From: Neomesorhizobium albiziae
Lineage (GTDB): Bacteria; Pseudomonadota; Alphaproteobacteria; Rhizobiales; Rhizobiaceae
Length of the DNA stretch: 64,000 nucleotides
Assembly: GCF_900114255.1 (NCBI RefSeq)
Contig: NZ_FOSL01000013.1
Location: 62,001-126,000, forward strand
Direction: 5' to 3'
Numbering within the stretch: the stretch's first letter is position 1; every line of letters begins with the position of its first letter. The translations under genes were made by a program, and so were the position numbers. The notes below the pieces were generated by a model. That model ran no database searches. It worked only from the letters and a program-made list of their open reading frames with translations, and had not been told where the DNA came from. This document shows positions 18,386 to 27,263 of this stretch, one piece after another.

Positions 18386-19377
18386 CTGAACCGCCAGTAG
18401 AGGAACGCGCAGGTGGACACGATAAACATCAGCACCGTCTGATAGCCAAACGTCATCCTCAATTCGGGCATGTTGTCGAAATTCATGCCGTATATGCCGG
18501 CAACGGCGGTCGGCACGGCAAGGATGGCGGCCCAGGAGGCGAGCTTCTTGGCGATCGCCGTTTCCTGACTCTGGCCAACCAGCAGGCTCGCCTCGAAGGC
18601 AAACGCCAGAACCTCGCGCAGATTGTCGATCTTTTCCTGCACTGTGCGGATGTGGTCGGTGACATCGCGAAACAGCGGGTGCATGGCGGAGCGGATCTGC
18701 GGCAGATCGGCGCTGGTCAACCGGCGGCAGACCTCGACCAGCGGGCCCGCGGCATTGCGCAGGCGCAGGAGATCGCGGCGCAACATATAGAGCCGCTCGA
18801 TGTCGGCGGCCGTCATCGGCTTGACCAGGACGCGGTCCTCGATCTCGTCGACCTCCGCCTCGATCTGCTCCAGCACCGGCATGTAGTTGTCGACGATGAA
18901 ATCGAGGATGGCATAGAGAATGAAATCCTCGCCCTTCGACAGGGCCGACGGGCAGCTTTCCCAATGTTGGCGCACCGACGTATAGGACGTCGAAGGTCCG
19001 TGGCGGACGCTGACGATGTAGCCCGAGCCGACGAACAGATGCGTCTCTCCGAAGGTGACGCGGCCCTCGAACAACTGCGCGGTGCGGGCGACGATGAACA
19101 GGGCGTCGCCATATTGCTCGACCTTCGGCCGCTGGTGCGGATGCTCGGCATCCTCGATGGCTAGATCGTGCAGGTGGAACTGGCGCTGCACACGCAGCAG
19201 GAGATCGCGGTCGGGTTCGAGCAGGCCGATCCAGACGAAATGGCCCTCCTTCGCCGCCCACTCGCCCGCTTCGTCCACCGGTATGTCGGCAACGCGGTGT
19301 CCGGCCGCATAGACGCTCGACGCGACGATGCCGGCTTCGGGTGCGCCGGATGCCTTGATATTGCGCGGCAGTTCCAT
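18367..19377 (-). CDS. corA: CorA-family magnesium/divalent-cation transporter
   Basis: 336 residues. It has a large soluble N-terminal domain and two C-terminal membrane helices, with the selectivity motif GMN in AGIYGMNFDNMPEL between them. The last residues after TM2 are basic (WRFRKNGWL), as in CorA. It imports Mg2+ (or Co2+/Ni2+) as a pentamer in the inner membrane. The start at 19377 follows a GAGG-type site (CGGGAGGCTGAA). It converges with gcrA. Confidence 0.93.
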   Translation of the reverse strand: MELPRNIKASGAPEAGIVASSVYAAGHRVADIPVDEAGEWAAKEGHFVWIGLLEPDRDLLLRVQRQFHLHDLAIEDAEHPHQRPKVEQYGDALFIVARTAQLFEGRVTFGETHLFVGSGYIVSVRHGPSTSYTSVRQHWESCPSALSKGEDFILYAILDFIVDNYMPVLEQIEAEVDEIEDRVLVKPMTAADIERLYMLRRDLLRLRNAAGPLVEVCRRLTSADLPQIRSAMHPLFRDVTDHIRTVQEKIDNLREVLAFAFEASLLVGQSQETAIAKKLASWAAILAVPTAVAGIYGMNFDNMPELRMTFGYQTVLMFIVSTCAFLYWRFRKNGWL

Positions 19378-19464
19378 TTCAGCCTCCCGAAGGCGCTCAC
19401 CTTCGCTCGGAACCCTACTCCCCCCACCCTAGCGCATTCCCGGTCGACCTTCGAGCCCGTTACT

Positions 19465-20187
19465 TCAGCCGGCGGATTCCGCCTTCACGACCACGCGGTG
19501 GCTCTTGTCTTCCTTGGGCCGGTCGGGCGGCATCTGCTCGCCGGTCACGACGTAATAGACGGTTTCGGCGATGTTCGTGGCGTGGTCGCCGATGCGTTCG
19601 ATGTTCTTGGCGCAAAACAGAAGATGCGTGCAGGCGGTGATGTTGCGCGGATCCTCCATCATGTAGGTCAGGAGTTCGCGAAACAGCGACGTGTACATGG
19701 CGTCGATCTGGTCGTCGCGGTCGCGCACGAAGCCGAGGCGCTCGACCGAACGCGACGCATAGGCGTCGAGCACGTCCTTGAGCTGGGTCAGCGCAAGTTC
19801 GGCCAGCGCCTGCAGGCCACGGAACAGGCTGAACGGATGGCGGGCGTTGCTGACGGCCACCACCCGCTTGGCGATGTTCTTGCCGAGATCGCCGACCCGT
19901 TCGAGATCGGAGGAAATGCGGATCGCGCCGATAATCTCGCGCAAATCGTCGGCGACCGGCTGGCGCTTGGCGATGACGATGATCGCCTTGTCGTCGATCT
20001 CGCGCTGGCCTTCATCGAGAAAGGCGTCGTCGTCGATCACCTTGCGGGCGAGGCCGGCATCGGCATTGACGAGCGCCGAAACGGCCTGGTCGACCATGCG
20101 CTCGGCACGACCGCCCATGCCGGCAATGCGGTTGGCGAGAAACTTCAGTTCCTCATCGAAAGAGCGCGACGTGTGCTGCGACTGCAT
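19465..20187 (-). CDS. phoU: PhoU phosphate-signalling regulator
   Basis: About 240 residues with two PhoU three-helix repeats. Signatures: HTSRSFDEELKFLANRIAGM, ISSDLERVGDLGKNIAKR in the first repeat and NIERIGDHATNIAETVYY in the second (E/DxxxD metal-binding patterns). PhoU dampens PhoR signalling through the Pst transporter. I chose 20187 (MQSQHTSRSF) over the upstream start at 20277 because conservation begins there. The usual neighbours pstSCAB and phoB are not adjacent. Confidence 0.93.
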   Translation of the reverse strand: MQSQHTSRSFDEELKFLANRIAGMGGRAERMVDQAVSALVNADAGLARKVIDDDAFLDEGQREIDDKAIIVIAKRQPVADDLREIIGAIRISSDLERVGDLGKNIAKRVVAVSNARHPFSLFRGLQALAELALTQLKDVLDAYASRSVERLGFVRDRDDQIDAMYTSLFRELLTYMMEDPRNITACTHLLFCAKNIERIGDHATNIAETVYYVVTGEQMPPDRPKEDKSHRVVVKAESAG

Positions 20188-20303
20188 GCTGTTTCCGTCT
20201 TCCTCCCGGCCGCGACTCCCTCGCGGCCGTTTCATCCTCCATAAGCTAGTCGGATGACGGAAAAAAGAAACCGGCAAGGCCGCATGCCTTCAATTCCGCC
20301 GGT

Positions 20304-20528
20304 TCACGCGATAGCTTGACCTTTTGCCGGCTGAACACATGCGGCCCAGGCGTTGCTCCTTGTGTGTTCGGACTTCGCAGGCGTCTCGGGACGACTTTTT
20401 TCAAACAGGCGGACCAGCCAGTGCAGGCCCTGCCATTCCGGACCATCTAGCGGATCGGCAAGCGGGTGCTTGCGCCGCAGCCTGTTGCTCTCCACCAGTT
20501 CGTCGATCAGAACGCTGAATTCGAACAT
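20304..20528 (-). CDS. Small hypothetical protein, 74 aa
   Basis: Preceded by an excellent ribosome-binding site (AAGAGGAGAAATCC before the ATG at 20528). The product (MFEFSVLIDELVESNRLRRK...) has no recognised domain; the second half is basic and contains EWQGLHWLVRLFE. It is divergent from the LacI-type regulator at 20744 and shares its intergenic operator region, so it is likely controlled by it. Function unknown. Confidence 0.6.
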   Translation of the reverse strand: MFEFSVLIDELVESNRLRRKHPLADPLDGPEWQGLHWLVRLFEKSRPETPAKSEHTRSNAWAACVQPAKGQAIA

Positions 20529-20601
20529 TGGATTTCTCCTCTTTAGTCAAAGCTTGAGCGCAACCGGCGGATGGAGCCGCCGAGCGATTCCGCTCAAACA
20601 G

Positions 20602-20696
20602 AATGAATCGATTCAATCAAACGACATGATTGCCTTGAACCGATTCAAAATTTATATCAATCGCGGGGAAAGTCAAGCGAAATTGAACCGATCCAA
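20602..20696. promoter_or_regulatory. Three LacI-type operator palindromes
   Basis: Three related palindromes lie upstream of the LacI-family gene: TGAATCGATTCA at 20604-20615, TTGAACCGATTCAA at 20635-20648 and TTGAACCGATCCAA at 20683-20696, all around a central CG as expected for LacI proteins. Centres are about 32 and 48 bp apart. They could serve both the regulator and the divergent small gene. Confidence 0.75.
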
Positions 20697-20743
20697 TCAT
20701 GGTGCTATGGAGACCATTGAAGAGCATCTGCGCAGGAGGCGAA

Positions 20744-21802
20744 TTGTCGAACAAAGCGATCAGGCTGGCCGATGTCGCCAAAGCAGCGGGGGTCTCGCAA
20801 GGGACGGCGTCGAACGTTTTCAGCCGGCCGCAAATCGTCCGCGAGGAGGTGCGCGAGCGCGTCCGCGCGGTGGCAAAGGAGATGGGCTACAACGGCCCCG
20901 ACCCGAGAGGCCGGATGCTGCGCGCCGGCAAGGTCAACGCCATCGGCGTCGTTACTTCGGAGCCGCTCTCCTATTTCTTCAACGACCCTTACGCCCGCGT
21001 GCTGATGGAGGGCATCACCGAAGCCTGCGACGCCGGCGGCGCTGGCATTTCGCTGGTGTCGTCGCAGAACCGCGAGGAACTGGCCTGGAATATCAACAGC
21101 GCGCTGGTCGACGGCTTCGTGCTGTTTTGCCTGGAGGGCGACAGCCGGCTGATCGAACTGACGCGCGAGCGGACGCTGCCCTTCGTTGCGCTAGCGCTCG
21201 GCTTCGAGGATCAGTCCATCCCGGCCATCGGCGTCGACAATATCGCCGGCGCCAGGATGATGGCCCGCCATGTCGCGGAACTCGGCCATCGCCGCGTCGC
21301 CATCCTCTCGCTGCCTTTCGCCGACGACCGCTTTGGCCCCGCCTCCATGGATGACGTCCACGCGGCGATCTATGCCACCTCGAGCGACCGCATCGCCGGT
21401 TATTTCGAGGGCCTCGCGGAATTCGGCATCGACACCGCGAAGGTGCCTGTCTTCGAAACGCAGAATGACGGGCAAACTACCCGCGCCGGACTGGAGTATC
21501 TGTTCAGCCAGGCCGAACCGCCAACGGCGATCCTTGCGATGTCCGACCGCATCGCGCTCGACGCACTGGACTGGCTGCGCCAGCGCGGCATCAAGGTGCC
21601 GCTGGACGTTTCGGTGGCGGGCTTCGACGGCGTGCCGGAAGCCGCCCTTTCCAGCCCGCCGCTGACGACGGTGGCGCAGCCAATTGCCGAAATCGGCCGC
21701 CGCGCGGTGAAGGCGATCCTCGATGGCGCATCGCCGGGATATCGCGAGATGCTCGACCTTGAGCTTGTCGTGCGCGGCTCGACCGCAACGCCGAAAAACT
21801 AG
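20744..21802 (+). CDS. LacI-family transcriptional regulator
   Basis: About 352 residues: an N-terminal LacI helix-turn-helix (IRLADVAKAAGVSQGTASNV, then a FSRPQIVREEVRERV hinge approach) and a periplasmic-binding-protein-like sensor domain. The TTG start at 20744 directly follows CAGGAGGCGAA and begins the HTH domain; an open frame extends to 20699 without a comparable ribosome-binding site. No sugar-transport genes are adjacent, so the ligand is unknown. It is probably autoregulated by the palindromes at 20602-20696. Confidence 0.88.
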   Translation: MSNKAIRLADVAKAAGVSQGTASNVFSRPQIVREEVRERVRAVAKEMGYNGPDPRGRMLRAGKVNAIGVVTSEPLSYFFNDPYARVLMEGITEACDAGGAGISLVSSQNREELAWNINSALVDGFVLFCLEGDSRLIELTRERTLPFVALALGFEDQSIPAIGVDNIAGARMMARHVAELGHRRVAILSLPFADDRFGPASMDDVHAAIYATSSDRIAGYFEGLAEFGIDTAKVPVFETQNDGQTTRAGLEYLFSQAEPPTAILAMSDRIALDALDWLRQRGIKVPLDVSVAGFDGVPEAALSSPPLTTVAQPIAEIGRRAVKAILDGASPGYREMLDLELVVRGSTATPKN

Positions 21803-21812
21803 GTTCCGCCAG

Positions 21813-22727
21813 TCATGCCGTCTGGAGGTCGAGCCCTTGGGCGCGCAGGCGCGTGACGTCCCGTACAGGCGGCGCGCCGAACAGGCGTCGGTATTCGCGG
21901 GTGAATTGCGACGGACTTTCATAGCCCACCTCGTAGCCCGCCGCCGCGGCGTCGAACGCGCCGCCAACCATCAGGCGGCGCGCTTCCTGCAGGCGGACCT
22001 GCTTCTGGTATTGCAGCGGGCTCATCGCCGTGACTTCCCGGAAATAGTGATGGAACGCCGACGGGCTCATGCGTGCTTCGTTCGCCACCACCTCGATGCT
22101 GAAAGGCTGGGCATAGTGCTCCTTGATCCAGGCGATCGCCCGCCCGATCTGATGGATCTTGCTGCCGGCGGTGGCGATGTGCCTGACCGCCCCGCTCTGC
22201 TCTCCAGCGAGCAGCCGGTAATAGATCTCGCGCAGCAGCAGCGGCGCCAGAAACGGAATGTGCTCCGGCTCGTCCAGCAGGCGTACAAGCCGGATCGCCG
22301 CGCCGGCCAGGTCGGATGACATGTCGCTGATGAACAGACCGCGCTCGACGCTTCCCTTGGCGATCGCCGAGGCGCCTTTCTCCGTCAGCACTGACGCCAG
22401 CATCGCGGCGTCGAGGTCGATGCGGACACAGAGATACGGCAGTTCCGGAGAAGCCTTGGTCACCTGCCCTGAAAGCGGCAGGTCAACAGACACGACAAGG
22501 TATTTCGCCGGATTGTAGCAATAGCGGAGATCGGCCAGAGCGACCTCCTTCTCTCCTTGGGCGATTATACAAACCGCCGGATGATGCAGTATCTGCAATG
22601 GCTCGGTCGGCTGGCTCTGCCTGATCAGGCCGAGGCCCGGAATCGCAGTCTCGTGCACACCATCACCCGGAGTGTGGCGCATCGTCACCTCGGCTAGCAA
22701 TCCCATATTTTGCTCGGTCTTCAGCAT
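21813..22727 (-). CDS. AraC-family transcriptional regulator
   Basis: 304 residues. The N-terminal half matches the AraC_N type (ILHHPAVCIIAQGEKEVAL, YLVVSVDLPLSGQV), and the C-terminal half has two HTH motifs (IEVVANEARMSPSAFHHYFR and AAAGYEVGYESPSQFTREYRRLFG). It is divergent from an SDR oxidoreductase. A perfect 16-bp inverted repeat lies between them, which is the obvious candidate binding site. This gene arrangement is common: an AraC_N protein controls a neighbouring SDR. Confidence 0.9.
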   Translation of the reverse strand: MLKTEQNMGLLAEVTMRHTPGDGVHETAIPGLGLIRQSQPTEPLQILHHPAVCIIAQGEKEVALADLRYCYNPAKYLVVSVDLPLSGQVTKASPELPYLCVRIDLDAAMLASVLTEKGASAIAKGSVERGLFISDMSSDLAGAAIRLVRLLDEPEHIPFLAPLLLREIYYRLLAGEQSGAVRHIATAGSKIHQIGRAIAWIKEHYAQPFSIEVVANEARMSPSAFHHYFREVTAMSPLQYQKQVRLQEARRLMVGGAFDAAAAGYEVGYESPSQFTREYRRLFGAPPVRDVTRLRAQGLDLQTA

Positions 22728-22789
22728 GGAGCTTGCTTTTCACGAAATTCCGCCGTGCACAAGGGATAGATCGTCAGGCAAGACGCATT

Positions 22790-22844
22790 TCTGGAGGATC
22801 AGGCAATCTTTGCGGAGGATCGGTCTACTGCCTGATCCTCCAGA
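22790..22844. promoter_or_regulatory. 16-bp perfect inverted repeat between araC-type and SDR genes
   Basis: TCTGGAGGATCAGGCA (22790-22805) is exactly complementary to TGCCTGATCCTCCAGA (22829-22844), with 23 bp between. A partial third copy, GCGGAGGATCGG, lies in the spacer. It lies midway between the two divergent start codons and is a likely operator for the AraC-type regulator. Confidence 0.75.
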
Positions 22845-22893
22845 ACACATAGTTTCCGTCGTGTCAGAAATTTCCAAACCACAGGAGACGGAA

Positions 22894-23628
22894 ATGTCAG
22901 CCATCGAAAACAAGGTCGTTCTGGTCACCGGCGCCTCGAGTGGCATCGGCGAAGCGATCGCCGGTGAACTTGCAGGCGCCGGCGCCATCGTTTTTGCCGG
23001 AGCCCGCCGCACCGACCGCTTGGAACGACTGGCCGAAGAGATCGCCGCCAAGGGTGGAACGGTACGCGTATCGGCTCTCGACGTTACATCGCGGGAAGCG
23101 GTCGCGGCATTCGCCGACCGGGCGCGAAAGGAGTTCGGCCGCATCGACGCCATTGTCAACAATGCGGGCGTCATGCCGCTGTCGCCGCTCAATGCCCTCA
23201 AGGTCGACGAGTGGAACCAGATGATCGACGTGAACATTCGCGGCGTGCTGCATGGCATCGCGGCTGTGTTGCCGACAATGGAAGAACAGGGCGAAGGACA
23301 CATCATCAACGTCGCATCGATTGGAGCGCACCACGTTTCTCCGACGGCTGCGGTTTATTGCGCAACCAAATACGCGGTTTGGGCAATTTCCGACGGGTTG
23401 CGTCAGGAAACCGAGCGGCTACGCGTCACCGTCATCTCGCCGGGAGTGGTCACATCCGAACTGGCCGAAACGATCTCCGACGACACGGCACGCGCGGCGA
23501 TGCGCGATTTCCGCAAGACGGCAATCGAGCCGGACGCAATTGCGCGCGCCGTGCGTTTCGCCATGGAGCAGCCAAGCGATGTCGATGTCAGCGAAATGAT
23601 CGTGCGTCCCGTCGCCAGCCCCCACTGA
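22894..23628 (+). CDS. Short-chain dehydrogenase/reductase
   Basis: 244 residues. It is a classical SDR: the cofactor motif TGASSGIG (residues 11-18), the NNAG motif, a catalytic Ser in NVASIGAHH, and YxxxK in YCATK. The Arg pair after the Gly motif (GARRTDRL) suggests NADPH preference. The ATG is preceded by AGGAGACGGAA. It is followed by an exported Atu4866-type protein 22 bp downstream, probably co-transcribed. Substrate unknown. Confidence 0.92.
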   Translation: MSAIENKVVLVTGASSGIGEAIAGELAGAGAIVFAGARRTDRLERLAEEIAAKGGTVRVSALDVTSREAVAAFADRARKEFGRIDAIVNNAGVMPLSPLNALKVDEWNQMIDVNIRGVLHGIAAVLPTMEEQGEGHIINVASIGAHHVSPTAAVYCATKYAVWAISDGLRQETERLRVTVISPGVVTSELAETISDDTARAAMRDFRKTAIEPDAIARAVRFAMEQPSDVDVSEMIVRPVASPH

Positions 23629-23650
23629 GTCAGCGCAAGGAGAGATGATG

Positions 23651-24019
23651 ATGAGATACACAGAAACGCGCGGCCTCGCGGGCGCGATCGCCGCCGCGAT
23701 GGTGATCTTCGGCCCGGTTGCGTCAGATCAGGGCCGTTCGCAAGCAACCGGGATATCCACGCCGAAACCGGAGAACAGCATGAAGAACCATCCTTATGTC
23801 GGCATGTGGGTGACTGCCGATGGTCATGTCCGCCAGGAACTGCTGGCGAACGGCCGTTACGATGAAGCGCGTGGCGCACGCAAAAGCGCCTACCAGGGGC
23901 GCTACCAGGTTACCGGCAGCCATATCGACTATTGGGACGACACCGGCTTCACCGCCGACGGAACATTCGTCGACGGCGTGCTCTATCACGGCGGCATGGT
24001 TTTCTATCGGGAACGATAG
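23651..24019 (+). CDS. Exported Atu4866-domain protein
   Basis: About 122 residues. A signal-like hydrophobic N-terminus (GLAGAIAAAMVIFG) is followed by the small beta-rich Atu4866 domain (HPYVGMWVTADGHVRQELL, GRYDEARGARKSAYQGRY, DYWDDTGFTADGTF). I place the start at 23651, the third of three consecutive ATGs, as it is best spaced from AAGGAG. It often occurs next to AraC/SDR gene pairs; the molecular function is not known. Confidence 0.75.
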   Translation: MRYTETRGLAGAIAAAMVIFGPVASDQGRSQATGISTPKPENSMKNHPYVGMWVTADGHVRQELLANGRYDEARGARKSAYQGRYQVTGSHIDYWDDTGFTADGTFVDGVLYHGGMVFYRER

Positions 24020-24064
24020 CCTGCATACCATCAGGCGCGGCGACGCTATCCCTGCCGCCGCGCT

Positions 24065-25387
24065 TCAAGTCTTCGCCACCGGCAGGTGGACCGTGAAGGT
24101 CGCCCCCTCGCCCACCTTCGATTTGATCGACAGACGCGCATTGTGGCGGGTGAGGATGTGCTTGACGATGGCGAGGCCGAGGCCGGTGCCCTTCTGGGCC
24201 CGGCTGGTATCGACATCCACGCGGTAGAAACGTTCGGTGATGCGGGGAATGTGCTCCTCGGCGATGCCGGGGCCGAAATCCCGGAACGACACTGCGACTT
24301 CGGGATCCGGCCCCGCGCGCGACGGCTCGATGGAAACCACCACCTTGCCGCCGGACTGGCCATATTTGCAGGCATTTTCCAGAAGGTTTTCGAAGACCTG
24401 GAAAAGCTCGTCGCGGCTGCCGGGAACTTCGACGGGACCTTCCGGCAATTCCCTTACGATGACGACGCCGGACTCGCTCGCCAGCGGGGTCAGCGTGCCG
24501 ATGACGCTTTCGACGGTTTCGCGCACGTCGACCTTGCTGCCTGGTCCCAGATAAGGCTTCATCTCAAGCCGCGACAGCGACAGGAGGTCGTCGATCAGTC
24601 GCGCCATGCGGCCGGTCTGGTTCTGCATGATCTGCAGGAAATTCTCGCGCGCGCCGGCATCGTTTTTCGCCGGGCCGCGCAGCGTCTCGATGAAACCGGC
24701 GATCGAGGCAAGCGGCGTGCGCAATTCATGGCTGGCGTTGGCGATGAAATCGGCGCGCATGCGGTCGATGCGGCGGGCTTCGCTCTGATCTTTGAAGATG
24801 ATCACGAACAGCCCGGTGTCGCTGCCGACCGGCGTCGCCTCGACGCGGAAGACGCGCTCCACCGGCACCCGCTCGGCATAGTCGATGGCGCCGGGGATGC
24901 CGGTCGCCAGCACGCGCTGGATAAGCTGCTGCATTTCCGGGGCACGGAATTTCATTTGCAGCGGCATGCCTTGCCCGACTCCGCCGAAGGACACCGCAGC
25001 AGCGGCATTGGCGTGCACCACCACGCCCCTTGCGTCGAAGACGAAGAGCGGGTCGGGCACCGCAGCGGCAAGGTCGGCGACCGGCAGCGTGTCGAGCACG
25101 GTTTGCCCATTGGCGGCCGCCTGATCGGCACGGCGCTGACCGACAGTGCGGCGCGGCGCCAGCGCGGCCACCGCGATGACCAAGGCCACCGCGAGCCAGA
25201 CCGCCCAGGACGGCGGATCACCCGCCATACCGAGAGCCACGAGTGCTGCGACCGAAACGATCAGCGTCCAGCGGGCTTCGGAGAGCCGTTCGGCGACGAC
25301 CGCCGTGGCGCGCCTTGGGTGGCCGTTTCTGGCTTCCTCGTCCATCAGCATTCCCGCCGCCAGCGGTCCGATTCCGACATTTTGCAT
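24065..25387 (-). CDS. phoR: PhoR-type sensor histidine kinase
   Basis: 440 residues: two N-terminal membrane helices (about residues 40-80), a PAS region (DPLFVFDARGVVVHANAAA), then the kinase core with H-box FIANASHELRTPL, N-box ELFQVFENLLENACKYG, G1 FRDFGPGI and G2 GTGLGLAIVKHI. The short N-terminus with PAS and HisKA/HATPase fits PhoR, the phosphate-starvation sensor. No cognate phoB lies next to it, so the identity rests on architecture. It is divergent from ppk2, a fitting phosphate-related neighbour. Confidence 0.85.
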   Translation of the reverse strand: MQNVGIGPLAAGMLMDEEARNGHPRRATAVVAERLSEARWTLIVSVAALVALGMAGDPPSWAVWLAVALVIAVAALAPRRTVGQRRADQAAANGQTVLDTLPVADLAAAVPDPLFVFDARGVVVHANAAAAVSFGGVGQGMPLQMKFRAPEMQQLIQRVLATGIPGAIDYAERVPVERVFRVEATPVGSDTGLFVIIFKDQSEARRIDRMRADFIANASHELRTPLASIAGFIETLRGPAKNDAGARENFLQIMQNQTGRMARLIDDLLSLSRLEMKPYLGPGSKVDVRETVESVIGTLTPLASESGVVIVRELPEGPVEVPGSRDELFQVFENLLENACKYGQSGGKVVVSIEPSRAGPDPEVAVSFRDFGPGIAEEHIPRITERFYRVDVDTSRAQKGTGLGLAIVKHILTRHNARLSIKSKVGEGATFTVHLPVAKT

Positions 25388-25484
25388 CGCTCCACCAGGG
25401 CGATAACCCTATCTGCAACTTCCGGCTGGACCGGCTCAGAGCCACCCAATAGCATGCTGTTTCCCAAGGGAAAGGCATGTGGCG

Positions 25485-26390
25485 ATGAAAAATGAAAAAG
25501 CGGCGGGCGGCGCGGCAGGTTCGTCAGCAGTCAAGATCCGGCTTGGCAAGAAGGAACGCGTGTTCGATATCGACAGTCCGGAGCTGCCGGACTGGATCGA
25601 CAAGAAGGCGCTGTCTTCCGGCGGCTATCCCTACGACAAGAAGCTCGACAGGGACACCTATGACGAGACGCTGGAAAAGCTGCAGATCGAACTGGTCAAG
25701 CTGCAGGCATGGCAGCAGGCGACCGGCGAGCGCGTTCTGGCGATCTTCGAGGGACGGGACGCCGCGGGCAAGGGTGGCGCCATCGACGCGACGCGGGCTT
25801 ACATGAACCCGCGTACTGCGCGTAACGTCGCCCTGCCGAAACCGACCGAGACCGAACGGGGCCAGTGGTATTTCCAGCGTTATGTCGACCACTTTCCCAC
25901 AACGGCCGAGTTCGTCACCTTCGATCGTTCCTGGTACAACCGCGCTGGCGTCGAACCCGTAATGGGCTTCTGCACGCCGGAGCAGAATGCGCGCTTCCTC
26001 ATGGAGGCTGAGCATTTCGAGCGCATGATCGTCAATGACAACATCCGCTTCTTCAAGTTCTGGCTCGATATCGGCCAGGAAATGCAGCTGAAGCGCTTCC
26101 ACGACCGCCGCCACAGCCTGCTCAAGAACTGGAAGTTCTCGCCGATGGACGTCGCCGGCATGACCAAATGGGACGACTACACGCAACGCCGCGACGAGAT
26201 GCTGGAGCATACGCACAGCGAGCATGCGCCGTGGATCGTCATCCGCGCCAACGACAAGCGCCGCGCCAGGATCGAACTGGTCCGCCGCATCCTGTCGAGC
26301 CTGCCCTACACCGGACGCGACGCCGCCGCGATCGGCAAGCCGGATCCGAAAATCATCGGCGAAGGGCTCGACTATGTGAAGGCCTCATAA
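25485..26390 (+). CDS. ppk2: Polyphosphate kinase 2
   Basis: About 301 residues, single-domain PPK2. It transfers phosphate between polyphosphate and nucleotides. Key features: Walker [13 protein letters not shown], the lid [16 protein letters not shown], and Walker B-like [23 protein letters not shown] 25485 is used; a GTG two codons earlier is possible. The gene is divergent from phoR, linking it to phosphate metabolism. The direction (GDP/ADP formation or polyP synthesis) cannot be read from sequence. Confidence 0.92.
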   Translation: MKNEKAAGGAAGSSAVKIRLGKKERVFDIDSPELPDWIDKKALSSGGYPYDKKLDRDTYDETLEKLQIELVKLQAWQQATGERVLAIFEGRDAAGKGGAIDATRAYMNPRTARNVALPKPTETERGQWYFQRYVDHFPTTAEFVTFDRSWYNRAGVEPVMGFCTPEQNARFLMEAEHFERMIVNDNIRFFKFWLDIGQEMQLKRFHDRRHSLLKNWKFSPMDVAGMTKWDDYTQRRDEMLEHTHSEHAPWIVIRANDKRRARIELVRRILSSLPYTGRDAAAIGKPDPKIIGEGLDYVKAS

Positions 26391-26443
26391 GGAAACGGGA
26401 CGGCTTCGCGCGAAGAGCAGTTCGCGGGAAGCCGTCCGAGAAG

Positions 26444-26884
26444 CTACTTCTTGGTCAGCCAGGGATAGCGGGCGGTGTCTTCGTCGCCGTAGTCGGGGTC
26501 GAGATAGATGAACAGGCGCTGGATCTTAAAATCACGGATTTCGAACACATCACACCAGCGACCGGCGTGAGTGACGCCGGCGCGCCACTCGCGTCCGTTC
26601 GTCGTTCGGCCTGAACTGGTGCCTTCCACCACGACCATGTCGCCCTGCTGGACATAGTTGAAATAGGCATAGTCGTGCCTGACCGCCGCGATGATCGCCG
26701 CTGTCGAGGCGAACACACTTTTGACCGCTTCCACGCCATCGACGACGCCATACTTCGGAAAGAAAAATTGAACATCATCAGCGAAAAGATCGAAAATATC
26801 GTCGCCTCGGTCGAGGCGCTTGAGATACTCCAGGGCCACCGACTTGCGTTGCTCGTCCGTCATCGCCTGCGTTGCTACTGCCAT
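26444..26884 (-). CDS. SnoaL/NTF2-like protein
   Basis: About 146 residues. It has the cone-shaped NTF2-like pattern: ALEYLKRLDRGDDIFDLFAD, VQFFFPKYGVVDGVEAV, GDMVVVEGTSSGRT and a C-terminal FEIRDFKIQRLFIYLDPDY. Such proteins are steroid isomerase- or polyketide cyclase-like, or non-enzymatic; no function can be assigned. The start at 26884 follows AAGGAAATTGCC. Confidence 0.85.
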   Translation of the reverse strand: MAVATQAMTDEQRKSVALEYLKRLDRGDDIFDLFADDVQFFFPKYGVVDGVEAVKSVFASTAAIIAAVRHDYAYFNYVQQGDMVVVEGTSSGRTTNGREWRAGVTHAGRWCDVFEIRDFKIQRLFIYLDPDYGDEDTARYPWLTKK

Positions 26885-27263
26885 GGCAATTTCCTTAAGC
26901 TTGGCCTGTCGTCGGATGCAGGCATCCAACTTTAGCGAACTTTTGCGGGCCGGGTTTTCCTTGATTTCCAAGAGTTCGGCCGGCGCGTCGCCGCTCTGCG
27001 TGCCGCCGACATAAGTCGTATTTGCTCATTTTTCCCCCGCGAAACGGATGCTGAGACGCCATCGTCCAATGGCGACATGTTGACGTTATCGTATCCAACA
27101 TTGCCCGTGCCGCACGGTCAGGAAGGAAGAGAAACTTGTGTGTGACGGAACATGGGAGCGGTGTTCTCAGGCCGCGGTCTCTTCAGAGTAGCCGCCGCCG
27201 TCTTGATCGCCGCAAGCGTTACCTGATGGATATGATCGAACCTGGAACCAAAGGATGCGCAGA

